From Hyperoodon ampullatus (taxonomy: Eukaryota > Chordata > Mammalia > Artiodactyla > Ziphiidae), in contig OX457068.1 of NCBI GenBank assembly GCA_949752795.1, positions 54,650,516 to 54,714,515 on the forward strand: a DNA stretch of 64,000 nucleotides. Direction: 5' to 3'. The notes under the pieces were generated by a model that saw only the letters and a list, made by a program, of their open reading frames with translations, ran no database searches and had not been told where the DNA came from. The position numbers and the translations under genes are program-made. Below, piece after piece: positions 25,055-39,385 of the stretch; position 1 is the stretch's first letter; every line of letters starts with the position of its first letter.

Positions 25055-25647
25055 AATGTTTTCAAGGATGTTGTATGTATTATTTTCCAGGTTCAAAGTT
25101 CTTGTTAAGTCCTTTTTCTAAGCATCCATCTCTTAAGCATTTGATGTATAAATTCTTTATTGCTCTGTAAACTAACCACTGTGATAACGGCCAACAGGTT
25201 CACAAGGGCTTGGGATTTTATGTGTGATATGGACTACATGAAACTCGTTTAATGTAATGTCTTAAAATCTGTTCAAATAGTAAAACGTGATCCAGAATAG
25301 CCACTCAGAATTCATAATGAACCATTGGTAAAAATGTTCAATGTATAGAAAGCTCCTAAAATAAGCTAATTTGTACTGACTGAAAAACAAATAGGTGGCC
25401 AAAGGCATTAATTATTTTAATAAATAATTTTCACCATCTATGTGTTACACTGAAGCAGATATAAAGAAACACGACTTTGTAACAAAAAAGGAGCTTATGA
25501 TCTAGTCATATATACCTACCTGCTAAACATTTAAAAAAAAATTCAGTAACCATCAGTTGATGCTTATCCTATATTGACAAATGGCTGAATGGCTTGGGAA
25601 AAATTGTTCCAGCCAGTGACAAGGAGCCTTGGGGAGTCTCTTTACAT
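25055..25647. other. Unannotated spacer
   Basis: AT-rich sequence after L1-B with nothing recognisable. Confidence 0.5.
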
Positions 25648-25868
25648 TTTTTTTTTAATTGTGGTAAAATTTGAGTAACTTAAAATTTACCAGTTTAACG
25701 ATTTTAAGTTTGCAAATCTGTGGCTTTAAATACATTTACAGAGTTGTGCAACCATCTCCACTATCCATTTCTACAACTTTTTATCCTCTGAAACAAAAAC
25801 TTTGTACTCACTAAACAACAACTTCTCATTCAAAAAAAAAAAAAAAAGAAAAAAAAAGAAAAAAAAAG
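25648..25868 (+). mobile_element. Old L1M-type 3' UTR fragment
   Basis: Blocks 'ttgtggtaaaatttgag', 'aaaatttaccagtttaac', 'gttgtgcaaccatctccac' and 'caacttctcattc' follow the order of an old mammalian L1 3' UTR. It ends in an A-rich tail of about 45 nt with scattered G. 5'-truncated, sense. Subfamily not resolved. Confidence 0.7.
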
Positions 25869-26744
25869 TAAAGCAAACTTGTATTATTTTTTTCTGTTAA
25901 ATTATCTATGCTGCTGATCCCAACAATTAAACATAAATTCTACTATTTTAACGTGTTGGCTTGTGCTACAATATTAACTTCCTACCTTTACCATCTCCTT
26001 TCAGAGTTTTGAAGAAGAGTGAAGGTGCCATTTACGAAAATGACAGTGAGCATTATGTCCATCTTCCCCTTCAGCTTACACATGGAGAAATAGGCAGAAT
26101 CACCCTGAAGGTTTACTCATGACAGGGGAAGAGACATAAAAGTTTGATGACAAAGTAATTTTAAGAAATTAACTTTGGTTAATTTATCTGACCTTGTTTT
26201 AAGAGGTACAGCTGTGCTGAGTCCACAGAGAGCTGCAGCCAAGCAGTGCCTTGACTAAGTGGCTCTTCAGCAAATGCAGTGGTTTGCTATGATTGTTCTT
26301 TCTTTCCTCTACGTAGGATGATACATCCCCTTTTCTCACCTTTCCTTTCTCACAATATGTCTGCTCTTTGCCTGGAAATACCAATGTTTATCTATCTCTC
26401 TTGATAACGGGAAGACTGAGAGGATAAGGATAAATTCAGCCATGGATTTCTCCACTCACTGATCTCATAATATTTTACCAATCCAGGTACCATGTATAGG
26501 TGTGAATACTTTAAGGAATAAATATTGAAGTTTTAAAAGTGGAATGATCTTCTACTATATAACATTGTCCTCTGGTAAGAGTTGTTACATCATGCTGTTG
26601 AACAAGGCCTTTCCCTATTCTACAATGGTCTATGGAAATATTTTTTTTAATCCAACTGTAGTCACTTTAGGAAGTTCCCAATCATCTGTATTTTCATTAC
26701 TATTCCAAATCCCTCCTGTTGATATTTTATATTACTAACATTTA
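25869..26744. other. Unannotated spacer
   Basis: No recognisable element or convincing reading frame. Confidence 0.5.
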
Positions 26745-26880
26745 ATTGTTCATTCAACAGTCTTCACTGACTGCTGACTCTATGCTAAGCACTGGGAAAG
26801 ACACTAGAGATATAACGGTGGGCAAAAAAGGAATCATATCCCTACCCTCACAGTACTTACAGTTAAGTGTGCAAGAGAGA
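26745..26880 (-). mobile_element. Ancient MIR/L2-like relic
   Basis: 'ctatgctaagcactgggaaagacactagagatat' -like text followed by 'tccctaccctcacagtacttacag' matches a common ancient mammalian repeat ('gtgctaggcactggggatacag ... ccctgccctcatggagcttaca'). Family and strand are tentative. Confidence 0.55.
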
Positions 26881-27226
26881 ACTTAACAAATCTCACATAT
26901 TATATCTATTTTCAAAATACATGTTTATTGGAGTATAATTGTTTCACAGCACTGTGTTAGTTTCTGTTGTACAGCAAAGTGAATCAGCCATATGCATTCA
27001 TATATCCCCATATCCCATCCCTTTTGAGCCTCCCTGCCACCTTCCCTATCCCACCCCTCTAGGTCGTCACAAAGTATTGAGCTGATCTCCCTGTGCTATG
27101 CTGCTGCTTCCTACTAGCTTTGCCTCAGTTTCCCCCTCCCCACCCCCATGTCCTCAAGTCCATTCTCTATGTCTGGGTCTTTATTCCTGCCCTGCCACTT
27201 TTTTTTTTTTTTTTTTTTTTTTAGAT

Positions 27227-31169
<3,943 letters not shown>

Positions 31170-31217
31170 TTTCTTAACTGCTTTGCATTTGTTTTTGTGG
31201 GTCTTTTGCCCCCCAGA

Positions 31218-32105
31218 GAAGTTTCTTTAACATTTGTTATAAAGCTGGTTTTGTGGTGCTGAATTCTCTTAGTTTTTGCTTCTCTGTAAACCTTTTGACT
31301 TCTCCATCGAATCTGAATGAGATCCTTTCTAGGTAGAATAATGTTGGTTGTAGGTTTTTCTCTTTCATCACGCTAAGTATATCTTGCCTCTCCCTTCTGG
31401 CTTGCAGATTTTCTGCCGAAAAATCAGCTGATCACCTTATGGGGATTCCTTTGTATATTATTTTTTGTTTTTCCCTTGTTGCTTTTAACATTTTTTTTTT
31501 GTATTTAATTTTTGTTAGTTTGATTAATATGTGTCTTGGTGTGTTTCTCCTAGAGTTTATCTTGTAAGGGACTCTCTGTGTTTCCTGTGTTCCTTGGATG
31601 ACTATTTCCTTTCCCCTGTTAGGGAACTTTTCCACTATAATCTCTTCAAATATTTTCCCAGACCTTTTCTTTTTCTCTTTTTCTTCTTGGACCCCTATAA
31701 TTTGAATGTTAGTGCATTTAGTGTTGTCCCCAAGGTCTTTGAGATTGTCTTTAATTCTTTTAATCTTTTTTGATTTATTCTACTTCTTCACAGTTATTTC
31801 TACCTTTTTGTCTTCTGGCTCTCTTATTCATTCTTCTATCTCAGTTATTCTGTTATTGATTCCTTCTAGTGTATTTTTCATTTCAGTTATTGTGCTGCTC
31901 ATCTCTGTTTGTTCTTTAGTTCTTCTAGATATTTGTTAAAAATTTCTTATATTTTCTCAATCCATGCCTCCATTCTATTTCTGTGATTCTGAATCATCTT
32001 TACTATTTTACTCTGAATTCTTTTTCAGGTAGATTGCCAATTTCCTGTTCATTTATTTGGGTTTATAGGTTTTTACCTTGTTCCTTCATCTGTGACATAT
32101 TTTTT
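31218..32105 (-). pseudogene. L1-C ORF1 relic
   Basis: Decayed ORF1 protein frame. The readable core reads RVPYKINSRRNTPRHILIKL (C-terminal part of the RNA-binding region) and the coiled-coil region is recognisable by alignment to L1-A. The usual stop codon after KKLL is changed to TGG, and the frame is broken by several indels in homopolymers (for example near 31490). Start position is approximate, by comparison with L1-A and L1-B. Not functional. Confidence 0.85.
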
Positions 32106-33226
32106 TGCCATCTATTTTTTTTTTTTTTTGGATGGGTGGGATTGCATTCCTATCTTACTGGTTGTTTGTCTTGAGGCTCCCATAACTGGAGTTTGTCAGC
32201 TGTTGGATAGAGCGGGTCCTGGTGCCGAGATGAGGACCTCCAGGAGACCTCACTCTGATTAATATTCTCTGGGGTCTGAAGTTCTCTGTTTGTCCTGTGG
32301 TTTGGTCTCAGAACTCCCACTGCAGGAGCTTCACCCAACCCCTGGCTTGTGAACAAAGATCCCACAAGCCATGTGGGGTGGGAAAAAAAAAGAAGGAGAA
32401 CAGTAACAATAAGTAAAAAATAAAATGAGACTAGGAAACTTCCCAATATGTTAGAAAGAATATAAAAATAGAAATGTAGATGAAACAACTGAAAGGTAAA
32501 ACAGAACCACAATGGTAAAAAAAGAGAAGAAAAAAAATGTGGAAGTTTGCTTGGATGTGGAGGGTGGGGCCTAGGCATGGGTGGGGCTTGGGTGGTGAGC
32601 GGAGCCTATTCTTAGGACTCACAGGGCTGGAAAAAGCCCTGGGGAGTGTGCAGGGTGGGGCTTAGGCTCAACAGAACAGAAGGGACCCAGGCGTTCCTCG
32701 TGACTCTTGTCTCAGAGGACAGGGTACCCCACCTTGGAGCTCAGCAGGCTTCCTGGGTCCGAGTGGGCAAGGCAAACACCCTCTGCTCCTCTCCCACTCC
32801 TCCAGTCCTGGAGCATTCCTTCCACCTGCCTCTCCTGTTCTCCACCAGCCTCCCTCCTATGCCCCCAAGACCAACACAGCCCAGAGGGGGGCTCTGAGGA
32901 CATAGGACCCAGCCTGAGAGATGGGCAGACTTCCCTGACAGATTGGGCATGGGAAACGCTGGGTGCACTCTCCTGTGATCCAAACTCCTGAGTGTCCCTC
33001 CAGGTGTGGGAACCCCTCCCCCCCTTAGCCACCCATCAGGGGCACCAGTCCTGTCCAGCCTCCACTTCTCCTCCCCCCTCAGTCACCCCACATCTTACCA
33101 TTCGCTTGGGGGTTCCTCCCATCTCCTTGGGCATAGAGGTCCCCTACCAGTGTCCGGCAGGTGCCTTAGTTGTGGGGAGATGCAAACTCTGTGTCTTCTC
33201 ACACCACTATCTTGACTCTGACTCTT
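32106..33226 (-). promoter_or_regulatory. L1-C 5' UTR
   Basis: About 1.1 kb between ORF1 and the 5' TSD junction. The proximal part aligns with L1-A ('tcttactggttgtttg', then a 'gagatgagg' block). The distal part (about 32550-33200) is GC-rich but has little CpG and is not obviously alignable to L1-A. Overlapping reading frames on both strands here (up to 142 codons) reflect GC-rich composition, not genes. Confidence 0.7.
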
Positions 33227-33397
33227 ACATATTATATCTTTAGTGCTTAAAAAATGTATTGTAAAAAGCATTACATTTCACCAATGTGCAGTATGCTTTA
33301 CATGAGGAGGTAATTAAACTGAGAACTAATATGAAGAGTGAATTATACTTATGAAATCCAGATGAGGGTGGTATAGAAGAAGAACATGTTTCAGGAA

Positions 33398-33450
33398 GAG
33401 TAGGGTAGCCAGATTTATCAAATAAAAATGCAGAATATACTTCTGCCTCT
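33398..33450 (+). mobile_element. MER53-like fragment
   Basis: 'gggtagccagatttatc' followed by 'aaataaaaatgcag' matches one arm of the same palindromic element seen at 2180-2400. Only one arm is retained. Confidence 0.5.
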
Positions 33451-33464
33451 GGAAAAATCAAATA

Positions 33465-33884
33465 GACATACTTTTCCCTATTCTTTCTGCTAAATACAAC
33501 TAAAAACCTTGGTTATTACATATAAAATGAATATCAGAAGACTGAAAAGTAGAGAGAAGTCAGAATGGATAGGGAACACATAACCCAAAAACTAACATGG
33601 TGCTGAGTTCCCTGAGTTTACTTTTTTTATCTCAGCCATCCTGTATTTGGAGCTGAGGAGCCCAGAAACCTGGAAATGCCAATGGCCTTAACAAAAGCCT
33701 GCTCTCTCTAACCAAAAGACCAGGAAAGGTGCTGACTAGGAAGAGATAAACCTTTAGAAAATAGCTACTCTACTGCTCCCAAATACCACAGAAATATGTA
33801 TGGCCCCATCCCCACTCATTCTAGTCAGAAAAGGCTGAGCAAGGAGTCTAGATATCGACTTCTTCTTTTTATTATTTTAGCATT
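33465..33884 (+). mobile_element. L1-E (old L1M) 5' UTR, first part
   Basis: Text such as 'cccagaaacctggaaatgcc', 'agataaacctttagaaaatag' and 'aaaggctgagcaaggagtct' resembles the 5' UTR of older mammalian L1s in sense orientation. The same kind of sequence resumes at about 37825 after L1-D. I infer a single old L1 split by L1-D. Confidence 0.5.
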
Positions 33885-34211
33885 CATTTCTTTTTTTATG
33901 GAGTATAGTTGACTTACAATGTTGTGTTAGTTTCAGGTGTACAGCAATGTACGTCAGTTATACATATACAAATACCCACTCTTTTTTAGATTATTTTCCC
34001 ATATAAGCCATTACAGAGTATTTAGTAGAGTTCCCTGTGCTATATAGTAAGTCCTTATTAGTTATTATTTTATATATAAAATAGTGTGTATATGTCAATC
34101 CCAATCTTCCAATTTATCCCTCCTCCCCTTTACACCCTCGTAATCATAACTTTGTTTTCTACATCTGTAACTCTATTTCTGTTTTGTAGATAAGTTTATT
34201 TGTAACCTTTT

Positions 34212-35079
34212 TTAGATTCCACAAATAAGCAATATCATATGATATTTGTCTTTCTCTGTCTGACTGTCTGACTTACTTCACTCAGTATGACAATATCTAG
34301 GTCTATCCATGTTGCTGCAAATGGCAATATTTTGTTCTTTTTTATGGCTGAGTAATATTCCGTTGTATAATATATATGGTACTGCATCTTTTTTATCCAT
34401 TCATATGTTGATAGACATTTAGGTTGCTTTAATGTTCTGGCTATTGTAAATAGTGTTGCAATAAAGATTGGGCTGCAGGTATCTTTTTGAATTATGGTTT
34501 TCTCCAGATATATGCCCAGGAGTGGGATTGCTGGATCATATGGTAGCTCTATTTTTAGTTTTTTAAGGAACTTCCATACTGTTCTCCATATTGGCTGTAC
34601 CAATTTTCATTCCCACCAACAGTGTAGGAGGGTTCTGTTTTCTCCAAGGTCCCCTACTATTATTGTGTTAATATCAATTTCCCCTTTTATGGCTGTTAGC
34701 ATTTGCCTTTTATAATGAGGTGCTCCTATGTTGGGTGCATAAATATTTACAATTGTTATATCTTCCTCTTGGATTGATACCTTGATCATTATGTAGAGTA
34801 CTTCCTTGTCTCTTGTAAGAGTCTTTATTTTAAGTCTATTTTTTCTGATATGTATATTACTACTCCAGCTTTCTTTTGATTTCCATTTGCATGGAATATC
34901 TTTTTCCATACCTTCACTTTCAGTCTGTATGTGTCCCTAGGTCTGAAGTGGGTGTCTTGTAGAAAGCATATATATGGGTCTTGTGTTTGTATCCATTCAG
35001 CCAATCTGTGTCTTTTGGTGGGAGCATTTAGTCCATTTACATTTAAGGTAATTATCGATATGTATGTTCCTATTGCCAT
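34212..35079 (-). pseudogene. L1-D ORF2 relic: endonuclease N-terminus fused to C-terminus
   Basis: The start ATG at 35079 gives an intact-looking endonuclease N-terminus (TYISIITLNVNGLNAPTKRH). The frame then carries frameshifts near 34830-34860. It reaches NTIIVGD at about 34654, where L1-A has the endonuclease GDF motif, and switches directly to [13 protein letters not shown], the C-terminal cysteine region. The join at about 34646-34650 is in frame. Everything between is missing: the rest of the endonuclease and the entire reverse transcriptase with FADD. The final part ([21 protein letters not shown]) reads through to the stop at 34212-34214 with one further frame change. No enzyme activity is possible. 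Confidence 0.9.
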
Positions 35080-35162
35080 TTTCTTAATTGTTTTGAGTTT
35101 GTCTTTGTAGGTCCTTTTTCTTCCTTTCCTCTTTTGTTCTCTTCTCTTGTGTTTCCTGCTTA

Positions 35163-36071
35163 GCAAGTTCCATTAGCATTTGTTGTAAAGCTGGTTTTGT
35201 GGTGCTGAATTCTCTTAGCTTTTGCTTGTCTGTAAAGCTTTTCATTTCTCTGTGGAATCTGAATGAGATCCTTGCTGGGTAGAGTAATCTTAGTTATAGG
35301 TTTTTCCCTTTCATCACTTTAAATATCCTGCCATGCCCTTCTGGCCTGCAGAGTTTCTGCTGAAAAATCAGCTGATAAACTTATGGGGATTCTCTTGTAT
35401 GTTATTTGTTGCTTTTCCCTTGTTTCTTTTAATATTTTTTCTTTATATTTAATTTTTGTTAGGTTGATTAATATGTGTCTCCACATATTCCTCCTTGGGC
35501 TTATCCTGTATGAGACTCTTTGCCCTTCCTGAACTTGGGTGATTATTTCCTTTCCTATGTTAGAAAAGTTTTCAACTATAATCTCTTCAAATATTTTCTC
35601 AGGCCCTTTCTCTTCTTCTTCTATAGGGAAATTATAGGGAACCCTATAATTTGCATGTTGTTGTGTTTAATGTTGTTCCAGAAGTCTCTGAGACTGTCCT
35701 GATTTCTTTTCATTCTTTATTCTGTATTCTGTTCCACAACAGAGATTTCCACTATTTTGTCTCTCAGATCACTTATTCATTCTTCTGGCTCAGTTATTCT
35801 ACTATTGATTCCTTCTAGTGTATATTTCATTTCAGTTATTGTATTGTTCATTTCTCTTTGTTTGTTCTTTAGTTTTTCTAGGTCTTCATTATACACTTCT
35901 TTTATCTTTTTTATCCATGCCTCCATTCTTTTCCTGAGATCTTGGATCATCTTTATTATCATTACTGTCAATTATTTTTCAAGTAGATTGCCTATCTCCT
36001 CTTCATTTAGTTTTTCTTGTAAGTTTTTTATCTTGCTCCTTCATCTGTAAGATATTTCTTTGACTTCTCAT
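35163..36071 (-). pseudogene. L1-D ORF1 relic
   Basis: Decayed ORF1 RNA-binding protein. The ATG at 36071-36069 is preserved. A readable coiled-coil segment (ENLEKLKNKQREMNNTITEMK-like, 35777-35971) includes NSRITEPEE. The RRM and C-terminal regions are recognisable by alignment but frame-broken, and the usual stop after the MLKELL-like end is lost. Not functional. Confidence 0.85.
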
Positions 36072-37820
36072 TTTTTCAAACTTACAGTGTTTGTGGTCTT
36101 CTTTCTTTAGGCTTCAGGATTATAGCTCCTCTTGCTTCTGGTGTCTGCCCCCTGTTGGGTGAGGTTGGTCCAGAGGCTTGTGCCGTTACCCCCTTGATAG
36201 GGAATTTGATTGTTGTTGTTATGACCAGAGCCTGACTTGGATATTCAGCAGAGCCTCCCCTTTTCTGAGGTTGTCACTGCCCTGTCAGAGGTGGGGTCTA
36301 CTCCCTAGTTGTTGGAGTAGTGGCCCCCAGATCTATTTCTTACCTGTTTTTCTGATATGCAGTGTGAGGTAGGTGGGATTGGAACACTCTCACTGGGAAA
36401 GAAGCCACTGAGTATTTCTCCTCTGGAGCTGTTCATCTATGAATGTGCTCTGCTGTCTCCACTTTTACCACTTTTGTATGGGCTCACAAAGTATACTCTT
36501 TTTGGCACTGTTCTTGGTCCCACCTTAACTGTGGGTGTGCTGGCAAATGGCCCTAGTGACTCTCAGGCCTGTTGTTTTCACCAGGCAATGGGCACAGATC
36601 CATTGAAGTCAGATCCCAGGACTGCAGTAGTCGTTCACCTGGACCTGTTACATGAGCTATGGAGGCAGCTCAGACTCTGGCCTGGTTGAACCCCCATATA
36701 TACATGTCCACAAAGCCCACAGCTGCTAAAGACAGATCCATCACAGCTGCAGGGGCACTGTCCTTCCAAATGTTTCACAGGTGATGAATTTAAGAAGCCA
36801 TCAGCAGAGGTGTAACTCCATGGTTCGTGCAGCCATGAGGAGTGATTTCAGCTCTTCTTCCTTAGTCACATGGCCCCTGGGGCTCAAGTGTTGTTTCAGT
36901 CCCTCCTCTGAATGTGTTCCTTCCACTGGAGTCTGCTCCAGAGGTTGCCAGAGCACACAAGCCCATCAGGCTGAAAGGAGCTGAGGCTGCAATCAGGATG
37001 TGGGGGCTGCCCAGGTGAGAGTGTGCTGGGGTAGGGATTGGAATTCACGAGCCCATCAGGCAGCAACAAGGACGAGCATGTAGCCCAAGCTTGTTGGAGG
37101 AGGAGGCAATGGCAGTGAGCCATGAGCTGGCTCCAGCAGGAGCCCTTTTTAGTGTACATGGAGGCAGAGCCTGACGCATGAGGAGAGAGGTTGCAGTGGT
37201 GGCCCCACCCTTTGTGCATCACTCAACAATGGCCCTTCAATTCTTGTTTCTCTGGGCTTACTGCACGAGCATTCCCAGTTGTGGAATTCCTCTCTCCCAT
37301 CCCCTCAGTTTTTCTCCTCACAGCCACAGCATTTCCTTCCCTGGGTCTGCTCTCTAAATCCCATGTTCCAGCACCCAGCCCCCATATGCACCGGCAGACA
37401 CCCATTTCAGGCTGGGGTGCACAATGCTGTGACACAGACCATCATTGTAGGTCTCACTCTGTCCTGCTGCCACAGACTGGTTGCTGGGCTCTCCTCTGAG
37501 CCCCACAAGACTCATGTTCTGTCCCAGCTGATCTCCCTACCAGTGAGGGGGCATCCCCAGATGCGGGAATCTCTCCTCACCTTCAGCTGCCTGCCAGGGG
37601 TACAGGTCCTATCCTGCCTCCTCTCCTCTTCCTTTTCCCTTCTACTTTCTTTTATCCTACCTGGTTTTGTGAGGATCTTTCTTCTTAAGTGTCCAAGGTC
37701 CTCTGCTAGTGTTCAGTAGTTGCTCTGTGAGAACTGTAGATGTATTTGTAGATGTATTCTTAATGCATTTGTGGGGCAAGATGTATTCCATGCCCTCTAT
37801 TCCTCTGACATCTTGGTTGC
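36072..37820 (-). promoter_or_regulatory. L1-D 5' UTR
   Basis: About 1.75 kb. The part next to ORF1 aligns with L1-A ('tggtgtctgccccctgttgggtg' corresponds to 'tggtgtctgtccccagtgg'). The distal part is moderately GC-rich with CpG largely lost. In L1 sense it starts with the YY1-like 'ccaagatgtcag'. Open frames on both strands (up to 146 codons) are compositional. Confidence 0.7.
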
Positions 37821-39090
37821 ATCTCTACTTGAGTTGTAATTGCATAAGGCTATAATGAGATACCTTCTCATTTCTGCCAAGGTAGTTTCAGGGATGGTCA
37901 AATAGGTAATGATGTCTGGTAATAAGAGGTGATGTGAGAAGGCCAAACATTCATTCTGACACACAGGTAACAAAGCACCACTCCACATCTCCACTGAGGT
38001 AGTGTCAGATGTGGCCTAGTGGAAAGTCAGGACTTTCACCATCACTCAGCAGCATCAAGGCCATGCTTTACTGTGGTGTCAGTAGAAACCATGTAGGGAA
38101 CAATAATTGTCATTCCCATTCAGCATTAATAAGGAGACACCTTTTCCTTCATCCATCCAACTTGAATGGCAATGAAGAGAGAGTGGGAAATTGGAACTTT
38201 TACCTGTATTGGCAGCAATTAGGTGTCAACTCTCCTTCCCTTGCTAATGCAGTGTCACAGGAAGTCAGCTAAAACAAAAGGCTTAAATACGATCTTGAGT
38301 CTCATTAAAAAAATATGTTCAAGATGCATTTGAAAATCATTTTTCATACTATGAGCCAGAAAGATCTCAAAGTGAAAAAAAAATCAATAGATGCAAACAT
38401 CTAGAAGATAAAGCTATAGTTACCTAACAAAGATTTTAGAAAGACTATGATAAAAATATTTTAATGATTAATTATGAACACACACACATGTGGCAAATGG
38501 AAAAATAGAACTCCTCAATAAAAAAATTACTCATGAAAAAATATAATATATAAGAAAGAACCAAATGGAAATTTTAGAAATGAATACAATAACTGACATA
38601 TAATGCTCAATGAATGGACTCAACAGTAGAATAGAGGAGACAGAGGGGAAAAAATAGTAAACTGGAATATAAAACAATAAAAATTACCCAATGTGAACAA
38701 CAAAGAAACTCATGTCAAGACACATTATAATTAAAATGAAAACTAAAGGAAAAAATACCTTGAAAGTACCCTAATAAAAATGCCACCTTACTTATTGGGT
38801 AAGAATAATTGGAACGACTCTATCTCTCATCAGAAAAGAAAGAGCTGTCAACCAAGAAGACTATCCTTTGGAAATTATGGGAAATTCAAGATGTTCTCAG
38901 ATGAAGGCAAACTAAGAGAAGTGATTCCCAGCAGACATAATCTGGGAATGTATAAAGGAAATTTTCTAAAGAGAAAAGAAAAAAGAAACAAGTATAACTT
39001 GAATATCTGGAATAAAAAGATTATGGTAAGGAAAATATGGACAAATACAATAGGCTTTCTTTCTTCTCTTGAGTTTTCTAAACTATGTTT

Positions 39091-39385
39091 TTTTAATTAA
39101 TTTATTTATTTATTTATTTATTTTGGCTGTGTTGGGTCTTCGTTTCTGTGTGTGGGCTTTCTCTAGTGTGGCGAGCGGGGGCCACTCTTCATTGCGGTGC
39201 ATGGGCCTCTCACTGTCGCTACCTCTCTTGTTGCAGAGCACAGGCCCCAGATGCACAGGCTCAGTAGTTGTGGCACACAGGCCTAGTTGCTCCGCAGCAT
39301 GTGGGATCTTCCCAGACCAGGGCTCAAACCCATGTCCCCTGCATTGGCAGGCAGACTCTCAACCACTGTGCCACCAGAGAAGCCC
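39091..39385 (-). mobile_element. CHR SINE (long form), antisense, in L1-E
   Basis: In minus orientation: starts at 'gggcttctctggtgg' (39385 end), contains 'gggaagatcccacatgctgcgg', and has the additional 3' block 'actagagaaagcc...cagaaacgaagaccc' before an (AAAT)n tail (39101-39122). TSD 'tctaaactatgttt' is perfect, at 39077-39090 and 39386-39399. The long 3' block marks the older CHR form shared more widely among cetartiodactyls. Confidence 0.95.

Larger units (their letters stand above)
33885..37820 (-). mobile_element. L1-D: antisense LINE-1 with large internal deletion
   Basis: Read on the minus strand: 5' UTR 37820-36072, ORF1 relic 36071-35163, truncated ORF2 35079-34212, 3' UTR 34211 to about 33885. 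The 3' UTR is the older ruminant/cetartiodactyl type ('gtacagcaatgtacgtcag', 'ttccctgtgctatatag'), unlike L1-A. The 5' end, in L1 sense, reads 'ccaagatgtcagagg', a near-perfect YY1-like start, so the 5' end is complete. About 2.95 kb of ORF2 is missing. No clean TSD is seen; the left flank 'tatcgacttctt' and right flank 'atctctacttgag' are only weakly similar. Confidence 0.88.

Noticed and set aside
32150..33032. Overlapping frames of 60-142 codons on both strands in a GC-rich stretch
   Set aside because: They lie in the L1-C 5' UTR and arise from GC-rich, stop-poor composition; no domain is visible and the frames overlap on both strands.
36178..37719. Several plus- and minus-strand frames up to 146 codons
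   Set aside because: They fall within the L1-D 5' UTR and do not resemble any protein.
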